Shown in pieces: positions 48,509 to 59,301 of a stretch of 64,000 nt of DNA (position 1 is the stretch's first letter; each line of letters begins with the position of its first letter). The DNA is from Schistocephalus solidus (Eukaryota > Platyhelminthes > Cestoda > Diphyllobothriidea > Diphyllobothriidae). Under the pieces are notes generated by a model that was not told where the DNA came from, did no database searches, and saw nothing but the letters and a program-made list of their open reading frames with translations. A program made the position numbers and the translations under genes. The DNA lies in NCBI GenBank assembly GCA_017591395.1, contig WEDG01004544.1, forward strand, positions 62,001 through 126,000, in the 5' to 3' direction.

Positions 48509-49453
48509 CTATCTCATGAAACACTATTCTAAATTATGAAATGTCTTTTCCATTAGAAGTGATAATCTAGGTGGGGTTGCAAAGCGGATCATTATGCAGC
48601 ATAACCCTATGATATTTCAATCATGGTAGGATGCCAAGTGCTTAATGAGATTCTTTCATGCAGTCCATTAGAAGCCCGCATAACAAAAATGACTACATGT
48701 TTAGCATGCATTTTCGCATTGAGTTTCGATATTCTTATACATTCAAATATATTTTATCGAGAAAATTCACAAAAATATTTTTGTACGCATTTGGAAGGCA
48801 ATTACGTCTTTTTTAAATATTGCACTTGAAGAAATGGTATCGTTCGGTTCAAAAGATCGTAATTATGCGATTTTTTTAGACCATAAAAGAACCATTCATA
48901 AATCTTCGTATCTGTCCGTTCATAAGTGCTGCTTATGAAGTATGCGACCTGATCCAGATTAATTGCAAAACCTTGTTAATCCTACACTGAGTCTTCTTAA
49001 TAGCCTAGCGGAATGCACGAGTTACCTAACATGGAAGGTTTACACCATGCAGTTCAGAAGCCCTAAAAGCAAGTGGAACTGAAAGTCGGGTTCAACATTG
49101 TTCAGAAATTGAGAGTTTCTTCAAGTCAAAAGATATCCTTACCTCAGTTATAACATTTGAAGACGTAACTGGCTGCCAAATGTAGGTGATAAAGAATATT
49201 TTTTTGTATGTTTTCGATAAAATATAGATGACTATAAAGGACCTAAAATCATTGAAAACAAATCATAATAGTTAAGGTGACCAGATATTTTTTTACCGTG
49301 TTCAAAAAGAATTTAATTCAAAAGTCCTTATCCTAACGTGCCTGAAATATATAGGGATTTCACTGCATAATGATCAGAACCACGATCCCGCCTAAGTAGC
49401 CATGTTAACCTGATGAAAAATTTCTAAATGTTGGTTAACATTTCACGAGATAC
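48509..49453. mobile_element. Family A inverted-repeat element, copy A4 (~0.95 kb)
   Basis: Complete copy in CLC intron e-f. It starts CTATCTCATGAAACACTATT and ends GTTGGTTAACATTTCACGAG. Interior landmarks are TAGGATGCCAAG (48630), TTCAAATATATTTTATCGAG (48744) and a palindromic centre rich in AT. No coding capacity of note. Confidence 0.75.
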
Positions 49454-50796
49454 GCCAGACACTGTACTTCCTCTTTGAATCTTCAATAGAATCAAGACGG
49501 TATTACGGAGTGAGGTACTCTGGAGAGCACTTGCTCAAAGAGACAACAATAGTACAGACTTGGCATTATTTGAAGGTTGAAACCATTTACACAGAAAATT
49601 ACAACTATACAAACGAAGTGAAACTTGCTTACTCAGAAAGAATTAGATGTTCAACACTAAATAAGTCCAAGTTTCGATACAATAATTTTTGAATACTTAA
49701 TGGCGAATGTAGTTGAAGTGCTTTGCGTGTTCCACCAGGACAACAAATTACTGTTGATTCTATTATAAGTGAGAGGCGCACTTTCTGTCATTTAGACACC
49801 TTCTAAGTGACTGTTCGGTCGCCTCTTCGGTATTGTGGTTACAGCGAGAAAAAAGTCGTCATTCACATGCAACGCCTTGTCATACAAGGTGGCGGTGTAC
49901 GTAAGTTAGCCTCATATTGGGGCGCAGAAAGTTCCCTCAGCAGGTTAGGGACCCCTTAATTGAGGTATCTGAGTTTCCCAAACAGCCATTAAAGTAGTTC
50001 AAAAAGGAAATGTTGATTTAAATTCACTACCTGAAGTACATTGACGTTATTCTGCGTGTCAGATGAGCCCTCAGTCAACTAGGCGAGGCAAAATTATAAG
50101 GGAAAAATATTGTTTCAACTGACGAACCGTGAGACCGAGAGAGTTATACACACCTACACCGCATTCCCGGTCAGATCAGCCCCCTTGAGCAGCGAAGCTC
50201 ACCTTTAGATATGAGGCTCACGTTTGTGGTTGAAGACTGTGTGGATACATCTTGACAATTAAGAAAATAAAATGGCTTCACCTCACAGTAGCTAACTGCT
50301 ATTGATTTACAAGTGGATTGCAGCAACCGGACTGATAAATTTATTCCATTATTTCCTATTTACATTCCTACATCAGTAGATCATTCAGTGCGACACCTTC
50401 CCTCAAAAATTCGAAGCCGGAGCACGGAAGGTGAGGCGATATCAGATCGAGAGAGTTTGGGACCTAACTCGAAGAGCATTAATGGGTGTTCTTGTTTTGG
50501 GTACGCAATGGGCGTTTTAACAGTTTTTTATCTGCAGGAGATCAGTTCTCAGGCATTATCCATTCGCGTTAGGCCTAATTTCATTCCTTTTCGGAGGCAT
50601 TTCAATTTTTCACTTTATTGACGCATAGAGTATATAAGTTACAAGTTAATTACTGCGGTTATAAGGGCCCTCGCCCAAACTTACACTAATGTGCAGCGAA
50701 ATATTGGAGCCCACGGCACGCCGATAACGGTTATCCTGAACACACGCCGAACAAGCGGTTAGCGTTATTAACGGACTTATTTATGTAAAGATGGAA

Positions 50797-51224
50797 GAAG
50801 CCTTGGTAAGGATGACTTGTATGGCCGCGTAAACAGGACATGGGAATAGGAATCGTCCACAATACATGTGGCCTTGCGCTTAATTCCAATGAAATTGTGT
50901 TTGGGATTAAGGTGACATTTAGTGTTAGGTGTAGGTTTGCGTATACGTTTGAAGTTAAGGTCAGAGTTGGGGTTAGGGTCATGAGTAGGCTAAGGGTTGG
51001 CTAAGGTTTTGATCGTGTTAACCTTAGGGTTTAGCTTTATGAGAGGTCTAAGGTTAAGGTGACAGTTTAGTTTATTGTCAGGGTAAGTGTTAGCGTTAAG
51101 ACACGGGTAAATTCACCTTTCCTGAAATTTACCGTACGGTCACCTATTGTAAGCGGGCGGGGTGATTTCTATCCCCCTGCCCTATTCAGGCGGCCATACA
51201 AGGCATCCCCCTACCGAAGCCTTA
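50797..51224 (+). mobile_element. Family B telomere-like-core element with inverted ends, copy B2
   Basis: Left end GGTAAGGATGACTTGTATGG, right end the near-complement of this (GGCCATACAAGGCATCCC), enclosing about 190 bp of degenerate TTAGGG/TTAAGG-like units on the plus strand and the GCGGGCGGGG motif. Length about 430 bp. The inverted ends make it a candidate MITE whose body was seeded by telomere-like repeats. Confidence 0.72.
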
Positions 51225-51804
51225 AACTAGGAGCGGTGGAAGAAAGGTTTCCTGACATATTTTGAAAACATGCTGACTGAAAACGTCCAAAACGCCAGCG
51301 CTATAGAGTCCAAGTAACGGCAACAAAAGTTGTGCAACAGCAAGCATTTCTGGGGATTTCTTTCAAAATTGAACCCCTTTCTGGCATTTTTGAAAGCCCT
51401 CCGATGTAGGACTCGAATTTTTTTTATAATCATTCAGCCGATGTCTTCTACAGCGACAAGAGCAGAAGCTAACGAGGTGCAGGAAAAAGAAGCCATAAGC
51501 GACAGACTGAAGCGTGTTTCCGGGTCAGCAATTAAACATGCCCGATGGGTTAGGTTGACAGTAGAAACGCCTTAGCAGCATCTAAATTTCGCATCTGGCT
51601 AACGGCCTGAGCATGTCATTTTGGCCCTCCGACAGGGCTTGCCACTGGATAAAAGTAAACAAAGGTCAACTTGTTCCCCCGAGAACATTTTTCCTTGAGT
51701 AAGCAAAACAGCCCACTAGAAAGCCCTTATGAGGTAAATGTGGGCTAGCAACGGAAATGACATGGAGGCCAGGAATAAGATCGGGTAGGGGAAAGAAAGC
51801 TTAC

Positions 51805-52036
51805 CAATTATTCGACCCCAGGTGGCACCAATTAAGAGGGACGGGATGAACAGGCCAGCCGGGACTGAGAGTCCGAAGGTGATGCAGGTTATGGTGAAAA
51901 TGTACGGCAAAAACAGGTAGAGGGAAGAGAGGCTGAAGGAATCAGGAGGGTCATGGAAGAGTGTATGGAGAGACTTTTCCGGCGTTGTGAAGACGAGAGC
52001 AGCAATGGAGTTGTACTCATTGTCCGCGCAAGTGAG
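51805..52036 (-). CDS. CLCN7: ClC-7-like exon e: GLFIP filter loop
   Basis: 232 nt, 77 codons plus one base. The acceptor is GCGTTAG, the donor GTAAGC. Begins [12 protein letters not shown], continuing FPLQ of exon d, then TPEKS and LFHDPP, hallmarks of the ClC-7 loop, a membrane helix, and [25 protein letters not shown] is the second part of the anion filter (GxFxP). The phase-1 end is completed by exon f to give a glycine. Reading a different frame near the start gives a serine-rich peptide with no similarity, so the acceptor chosen here sets the correct frame. Confidence 0.93.
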
Positions 52037-52329
52037 CTAACGCATATCGAAAAAGATGAAAGAATGGGTAAATGCAAAAGAAGAAATAAAGATTGCTCCG
52101 TAGAAGATCCTAGAACAACTACTTGTCTTTCGGTATTTGTTGACATGACGCAAGGCTACAAAATGCAACCTGATAGGCAAAGATTTTGCTCGAATGCCTA
52201 TAGCTTTAGTCGGTTTTTTTTACCGTCTATATTTTTAAATCGTGGCTACGGGTGCAGCCAGTTCATGTAGGATGAAGTGGCGAACTTGACTGTTGATAAT
52301 AAAAGTAGTAACAGGTGGGTGGGAATCGT

Positions 52330-52600
52330 TTCTATGCTCACCCCTCCCCCGGCAGAAAACGGGGATAGGAAAGAACCCCTCGTACTACAGTTGACATAGA
52401 TCTAAAGTTCAGGAAGGGTAACTATTCCCGTATCCTAACACTAACCCTAACCCCAGCCTTAGCCGAAATTCTGATCTTAACTAGGGCCTTGCGCTTAACC
52501 CTAACCATAATTGTAACACTGATCCTATTCTTAACCCCAATCCTCAACTGTCTGAAATTGGGTCAAAACCACCTGTGTATTAAGGGGCGTTTCCCTTTCA
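52330..52600 (-). repeat. Family B telomere-like core, copy B4
   Basis: AACCCTAACC-like units at 52434-52560 read as TTAGGG-like on the minus strand, so B4 is opposite to B3 only 0.4 kb away. The CTTGCGCTTAACCC segment near 52490 is shared with B2. Ends are not clear. Confidence 0.55.
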
Positions 52601-52844
52601 CCTAACCTAATTATGAAAAACTCGACAGCATCAATGGGAGTCTAATATTCGGCAGCAAGTGTAAGGTTTAATTAAGCGAAACTGGTAGTTACCTGGTGGA
52701 TGCTAGATGGACTGCTTAGAAAATTACGTCTGGGCTATCTGCTCACTGTACCAGAATTGGTTGGTTACATATGCGACAGTAGGTTGGGCTGGCAACTTGG
52801 GCCTAATGTGATTAACCTGATGGCATTTAGGCAGAGTATGCTAC

Positions 52845-52921
52845 ATCAGATCAGTTAGCGTTTGCTGTACTCAAGCCTTGCCTTTGCAGTAGTGGGTTCG
52901 AACCCCATCGTGACGGCCAAA
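52845..52921 (+). repeat. tRNA-like fragment with B box
   Basis: GTGGGTTCGAACCCCATCGT contains a perfect T-arm/B-box hairpin, and AGTTAGCGTTTGCTGTACTC upstream could be a worn A-box/anticodon region. No 5' acceptor strand pairs with the 3' end, so this is a SINE or tRNA pseudogene rather than a functional tRNA. Confidence 0.4.
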
Positions 52922-53035
52922 TTATTCACAAACGAGTCAGATAAATAGAAAGCGTTACCGAAATATTATCTTCTTCGTTTGAAGAGCCTAGGCTCAAGGC
53001 ACACCTATAAACACCTTATGGGCAACGCTCTAAGT

Positions 53036-53378
53036 CTGGACTGGTAAGGATGACTTATATGGCCCCTTAAACGGGAAGGGAGAGCAGGAACCACCCGCAA
53101 TAGAGGTGATCTTGCGCCAAATTCAGGGGAATCTAGGGTGAGGTTATGGTTACGTTTAAGGTTGGCAGTAAAGTAAGTTAGGGTTAACGTTAGAGTTATT
53201 GTTACCTGTAGAGGTAGGTTTAAGGGTTCAGTTAGGATTAGGAGAAGGGTACGGTTTAGGGCTAGCGCTTGGATTAGGGCATGGGAATATATATCCCACC
53301 TGGAGTTATAGTCAGGGCGGTGCGTTCCTATTTATGTTCTGATTAGGGGGCCATAAAAATTATCTTTGCCCTGGATTT
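53036..53378 (+). mobile_element. Family B telomere-like-core element with inverted ends, copy B3
   Basis: Same organisation as B2. Left CTGGTAAGGATGACTTATAT, right GGGGGCCATAAAAATTATCT followed by TTGCC, core with GTTAGGGTTAACG-like repeats. Shares AACCACCCGCAATAGAGGTG with the same position in B2. Length about 340 bp. Confidence 0.72.
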
Positions 53379-54209
53379 AATAAACTTCACAAATGGTAAA
53401 GTTAAAACCTCTAGGTGTGAAAATGTTTGCTCTGGGGAAAATAAACGCATTCTGTGCAATGTGGGGTAAAAGTCAGACGAATAAGTAAATGATGAGAAAA
53501 ATGTCCTAGCTACATTCTGTTACTTTTTTCCACGGTGATTTGCGGTCTATGGGGGTAGAACTAAACCGAAATAGAGCCACATTGACTTATGACATGCGTT
53601 CACCGAGTCTGTTGGAGACGATAACAACTAGGGTACGGGTGTGTACTGCGCTTTAGACGTAGACTCACGCTGTGGCAAAATTTTTGATCGATCGGCCGGC
53701 AGACTCGGATAGACCAACTCAGGGAAGAGTGAATAAGAAATATATCTCCACGCAAACCGCTGTATTCCTCACTATGATAAATTGGACGCGCTGCAATCTA
53801 TCACGATGCCATATCCGTGTTGGGATAGGAGGTTGTCAACTGTCAAGATAAGTGGCCCTTTTCATGACTCAGAGTCGGGTTGCAACGGTTTCTTCTTAGT
53901 GTTTCTCATGTAGCACACGATAAACGCTAACTACACGTCAAGTCAGCTACTGTGATCAACATCACCCATGTCAGTTGGAAGCTGAGGCGTCATTTGCATA
54001 TTAGAGAAGGTCAAGCCAGCTCAGATTCCGATTTTGGGTTCCCGAATATGACGGAAGATGGAGCATACGAATTGAGCGGGCACATTCAAGGGGGGACGAT
54101 AAGAAACCGGCATTAAAGGAAAGTCATACGCGAAACAAACAAGCATCGAGTCTGAAGAATAGGCCATCGGAAATGAATATATTGACGTTTTTTGACAAAT
54201 TGGTTACCT

Positions 54210-54862
54210 GCATTCGTTGATGAACGCTCTCGATCGCTAACGGAAATCACTCGTCCCGCTCTGCCTTGAGGCTCACTCGCGAGCCCCGCCAGCAGCCGCA
54301 CAACGGCTAGTAGTAGAATATGCAGATAAATATTGTCAGCAAAGACAAGGGAGACTGGAATGGGCATTCCTGGCCTATTATCCGTCGTCAGCCTGTCATA
54401 CCCGGCCCCAGGTGGTGCACCACCCGAGGATCGAAACCGCGACCCGTTGATCATAAGTTCAACGCTCTAACCCTCGGATGGTCCACCACCTGGGATCCGG
54501 TATAACTGGCTGACGACGGCCGATAAGCCAGAAATGGCCATTCCAGTTTCCCTTGTCTTTTCTGGAAATATTCATCCGCCTATTCTACTACTAGCCGCTG
54601 TGCGGCTACTGATGGGGCTCGAGTGAGCCTCAAGGCAGAGTGGGACGAGTAAGTTCCATTAGCGATCGGTGAGCGTACATCAACGAATGCAGTCGATATT
54701 CCAAATCTAAACAGGGAAGCCCGTGGCTCAACGGTTGGACTTCTGATCAACGGGTCACGGGCTCGATTCTCGGGTATGACTGGCTGACGACGGCTAATAA
54801 GCCAGAAACGGCTATTTCAGCCCCCTTGTCTTTGTTGGCAATATTCATCTGCCAAATCAGTT
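54210..54862. mobile_element. SINE family D cluster: inverted pair plus a third copy
   Basis: 54210-54478 is a minus-strand copy nearly complete from tail to head. 54476-54688 is a plus copy starting in the CCACCACCTGGGAT body segment, giving a large palindrome with only a few bases between arms. 54719-54862 is a third, plus-strand head and body (GGAAGCCCGTGGCTCAACGG, GGACTTCTGATCAACGGGTC). Lies in CLC intron d-e. Confidence 0.72.
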
Positions 54863-55626
54863 ATCGTTAAAAAGGTCATAAGCCATGGTGGCATAACATG
54901 GCGAATGTTATCTGCCGCTTGGTACGCCGTCAAACGACGATCAAAAATTTCCCAGACGGGGTGGACGGCACTATTCACCTTCGAATCAGGGATCCACAGG
55001 AAAAGGTCTTACTATTAAGTAGCCCCACATGAACAGTTCTACGAATCAAGGAACAGCCGGACATTGGTTGTATTCCAGTTAGTGCTCCTGTCAGTCGTCT
55101 TTTTGCTTCAGATTTCTCCATATTCATAAGATATCGGCAGAGATCTCGAGGTACGTGGTGGTGGTGGTGGTTGACGCAGAAAAGAAGAAGACTATTAAAC
55201 TGGCCCGGAAGAAGTCATGGACGTGACCCCAAGAGTCACTGCCCTTAATTCGAATCTTTTCTAGAACTGATCTGTTGTCACTGCAGATATATACAACATG
55301 ATTTGGCTTAAAAGGCTGCCAACTGACGGTATAACACGGTCAGTGGGACTTGCACTCATATGGATTCTGAGCCGACTACTCCTTTCTGTGGTAAACTGGT
55401 CCATCGTAAGCGGACCAAATCATGGATGTCATGCGTGGACGGACTGTATAGCTTTGTCACCCACTGCGCCTGATGCAAACCTCTGTGGTCCTGACGCAGT
55501 TCAACTGAGGGGTCCCGGTGGGTGAGATGGACATAGCCGTTCGCGACGGTCAAAATGACGATCAAGGGCAGTACAGCGGAACCTTTGGCCCTCCTGCAGT
55601 GGCAGAAGTGCCGGAAGGAGAGTTAC

Positions 55627-55765
55627 CTGCAAAGGAAAGAGGGCGTTGGAGTCAGCAATCCGGCGACAGTCCACGGTGAGGAGAACGAGGGCGAAACTGG
55701 AGGCAGCAGTTAGAGCGGCTATTAAGGCCGCCTCGCATACTTTGGCTGCCTTTGACTTCACGTTG
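55627..55765 (-). CDS. CLCN7: ClC-7-like exon d: membrane helix
   Basis: 139 nt: one base plus 46 codons, in phase with exon c. The acceptor is AATGCAG, with a CTAAC branch-site-like motif just upstream; the donor is CAG then GTAACT. It encodes KVCEAALIAALTAASSFALV, the helix equivalent to EALLVAAVTA in ClC-7, followed by DCR and ending in FPLQ. Both DCR and FPLQ are typical of the ClC-7 luminal loop. The open frame runs on about 30 codons past the donor with no similarity to the family. Confidence 0.9.
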
Positions 55766-58700
55766 CTGCATTAGTTAGGTGGATATAGTGCGTGCGTATT
55801 AACGCACGTTTCAGTCGTAGATCGCACGTAGCAGCAAAGCACGCGAACCGAATGGTGGGATGCGTGAAGTGCGGCAGGGAGGGGAGAGGGCAGGAGGAGG
55901 GGATGGGGAGAGAAAAATATGCCAATCATAAAACGTGTCGGTTTATCAAAGAAACCTTTAATTATTCACATGGATAAATGGGGACCGCTACACCTGCAGC
56001 AAGTAAGGGTGGCAGAAAATAACAACAGAAACCACGGGGGAGGGATGTTCACAACACCTAAACGTAATTTCGCCTGGAAGGCAACAGGGCAAAGGTAAGA
56101 GAAATAAGCGGGGGCGCAGGTCGCGTAGGAAAACGAAGACCAGACTAGTGGAGGCTTCTAGTGCCGTAAGGAGGTGAACAACCCTGCACATAGGGGAACA
56201 GCAGAAATTGGAAAAATAACACGAAATTAAGGGTTGTGTCTCATTCTTTATGAGTGCCTCTTTCCTCTCAAAAGCACTGCAATGAAGAAAAATATTGAAT
56301 GGTGCCGGCAGGGTGCGTTTGACATGGAAGTATTATATGGTCATATGAAAAGGCTGAAACCTGGTGTTGAGCAGCATTTAAACGGTGTGAATGGAAATCA
56401 GCCTGCTTCTAAAAATCCAAGGTTGCTTAGATGATTCAGTAATATTGATGAGCATAGATTAGGATTCCAAGTTGATGCGTTTGATACATTTTGGTAATTT
56501 TTGCAGACTGCTCTTGAGCAAACATCACTATGCAAGTTGAGTTTTTTTCAAGCTACCAAAGATCATATGATCGTCTCCACCTTGAAAAGCATTACTGTTC
56601 TTTGGTTAGAAATTATGTCCTTTTTAAAAGGTAGCACTTGAAATTACAGATGACTTAAGCATTCCACAAACTGGGTGTCATATATTGTATGAGAGAAGGG
56701 TCACGATGTCGCGGCTTCTTAGGGGTTCCAAATTTTCTGGCATACAAGGTCGCTAAAAAAAACGCGTCCATTTCTGCTTCCCTGAAAGGATAACACGATG
56801 CTTATTAAATATTGGTGCAAAGCGAGTGATTTGCACATTCATTCAGCAAAGTGAAAAATGGGGGCATTACACTGATAAAACGAGTCGATAAATGTCTAAA
56901 CGAAGTCACCACAATTGTAAAATGGTACACCAAAAATAAATCTTGGATAACAAAAACGGAAGTAAATTTAATTCATACACTTCGGCACGCTAGTTTTAGA
57001 CGGTGAATATTCGCGGAGGTCTTGGTGAACAACTAACAACTGCTCACGCGGTTGATAGTCTTCTGTGCTTAAACAGCTAATTGCGGCTCACAAAATATAA
57101 TCACAAAGCTTATTTTGGGAAGTTACGAAGTACCTCTTTTCGAAGGCCAATGCGTATCAAATTAGCGCTTCGTATGCCAACTATTCCGTGCATATCCCCA
57201 CAGTTTCTTCGGGCCACTACATTGCAGTGTCAGCAAGTCAAATTTGGCAATTTTTGAAAAACCTACGCACAAAGTACCTTCGGAGGAACAAGGGAAAATA
57301 AAAACATAGGTCGGTCTTAAAAAATCAAATCAGTTACGGAAGATTCATGAAGATGAAAGATCCATTTTTAAGCAGCAAGCTTTAAAGAACGTGGAACGCC
57401 CCGAGCGACTACAATGTCTGCATTTTAGCCAAAAGATTTCCACGAAGGGCAAATTAGTTTTCCGAAGCCTTGAGGGCAATCCTAAAAATGCATTACTTAA
57501 AAAGCATTTTTTATGGGAGTTAGATTAGCAGTGGCATCTGGGACTTTAAGTTGAACTCGGAGACACGAGTCAGCTTGGGATAACAGAGCTTGCTTGTTGA
57601 CGACGGACATTTATTTTCGAAAGCTTTAAGACTACATAAGCTCGATTTAATCAAAATATGATCCCCGCACATCTGTGCTTCTCTGCTATTGATGAACAAG
57701 GTCAGTTACGCCTCGTAGAGAAAAATTCACTGGCTATGATCATAAGAAATCTTTGAATCCAACTTCCCCCTGACTCTTGTTTTTGAAAGGTATTTTGCTA
57801 AGAAAATGCCTAGATGTTTAAAAAAATGGTTGTCAGTGGTTGTCAATGATCGGGAGAATACAGAGGATGTGTTAATTAATTAATTAATTGCGTTTCGACG
57901 GTGTCATCTTCACAACATGTGGTCGTTCATTTTGCTGGAGTAGAATTAAGCCTCCACGATGGACTAGTGAAGGTCTGCTTTGTAGCAAACTTGCTTGTAG
58001 TAAACCTCTACTCTTATTAGCCTCGAGAATGCTGTAGTAGGCATTACCAGTAGCAGACCACCCAGACTGTCACCCAAATGATGCAACTGTGGTTTCGGGA
58101 AATGTTTGTGTTTCTTCCCGATCAGTTCATCAAGCTGATCGCGTATGGTCATCATGAAGGATTCATTTTTCTTAACATGTCGCTATTCGATCGATAAATT
58201 GATCATGCGAGGTTCACAGAGAGAATACGGAATACTTAAAAACGCCGAGATATTTGATCTCCATTCAGCCCATATAGGACCCATTTATCGAGCTTGTTCA
58301 CACCATATTGCCAGACACCGTTGTAATACTGATATCAAATGCCTCAGATCTATTTTCTGACACTTGGACGCAGGTTTTCTCCAACAATTGCTTTAAAAAG
58401 TTTAATGCCAAAAGTGCATGAATGTACTTTATCTCCCTTATAGGGTGACCACGGAATTTCTGAGACCACCTTCGTACTGTTTGGTCCCTTGCAAATCCTT
58501 TTTCCATGCTCTAGTAATAGTTGAAGCTGTTTGGGAAACATTGTGACCGAGTTTGAACTCATTCAAGAAAAGAACACGCATTTCTTATTTTTTTCCCCTT
58601 ATAATACACATAATAAGTAACTTTGTCTTTTTAAAGGGACAATTATGGTTACGGTCCCAGGGTTTTCAGGTCTTTTCAAATACTGGCTTTTTAGAAGAAA

Positions 58701-59182
58701 AAAACGTTTTCGTAAAAAGGCTACGAGAAATATATCTTATTTAACCAATTCACGGAAGAAAAACAATTTTGTGTGGGAAGTGAAAACAAATAGTAACAGT
58801 CAAAATTGTTTCATCTGTTGTACCCTTGAGTTTTCTACTGGGTTCTTTTCAAATAAATGCGTTTCCTGAGAAAAAGGGCATCACTTCCGCTTGTTGCAAC
58901 TATCAACTTAGCACACTGTCAGCTTTCAACACGCAAAAAACGGATTTCTAGTTCAGGGTGGACCTCAATCTCCTTTAAGGAGTCGATTTCAGATTTGCCG
59001 GACAGTATCTTAAGCTTCGATGTTCATAATAATCTGAGAAAACTGAATTTGCCGACGCAGTAATAATGTTTAGTTCAGCGCTTCCTTCTTCATACGTTGC
59101 TTAATGCATATGAGAGTGGGCACGACGTCCTTTAGAAAGCAGTTACAAGACTGTAACAAAGCTGTATAGTGCCGTGACTCAC
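55766..59182 (-). other. CLC intron c-d, 3417 nt
   Basis: GTGAGT to AATGCAG. Mostly unassigned AT-rich DNA with family A-like scraps (56560-56650: AATTATGTCCTTTTTAAAAG) and the Penelope-like signature near 57900. Confidence 0.8.
57876..57925 (-). repeat. Penelope-like terminal-repeat signature
   Basis: On the minus strand GAAGATGACACCGTCGAAAC has the GAAGAT, 3-bp stem GAC/GTC and GAAAC layout seen at the ends of Penelope-like elements, next to a TTAA repeat (57878-57893). No RT or nuclease coding was recognised beside it; the minus frame at 57964-58155 is unassigned. Confidence 0.35.
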
Positions 59183-59301
59183 AGTTGTCGATACTGGGTC
59201 AGCATACTGTTGATTTTAACGAAGAATGCACCAAGTAGTCCACCAAGGCAGCCCATGACAACGAAGACGAGCAGTTCGTAGACATTGTAGCATTCTAAAA
59301 A
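59183..59301 (-). CDS. CLCN7: ClC-7-like exon c: membrane helix
   Basis: 119 nt, 39 codons plus two bases. The acceptor is CTTCTACAG after a T/C-rich tract and the donor is a consensus GTGAGT. The product includes ELLVFVVMGCLGGLLGAFFV, the glycine-rich helix that in ClC-6/7 reads as MGxxGGxLGAxFN. The phase-2 end matches exon d, which begins with one base that completes a leucine codon. This exon contains no methionine-started open frame of useful length and so is easily missed. Confidence 0.9.

Larger units (their letters stand above)
47960..51804 (-). other. CLC intron e-f, 3845 nt
   Basis: GTAAGC to CTCCAG. Carries the GAG repeat, A4 and B2. Nothing identifiable in 48023-48508 or 49454-50796. 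Confidence 0.85.
52037..55626 (-). other. CLC intron d-e, 3590 nt
   Basis: GTAACT to GCGTTAG. Holds B4, a tRNA-like fragment, B3 and the SINE inverted pair. 53379-54209 and 54863-55626 are otherwise unassigned; a short (GTG)n tract is at 55157-55174. Confidence 0.85.

Noticed and set aside
52845..52921. Functional tRNA gene
   Set aside because: Only a T-arm-like half is convincing and no acceptor stem forms.
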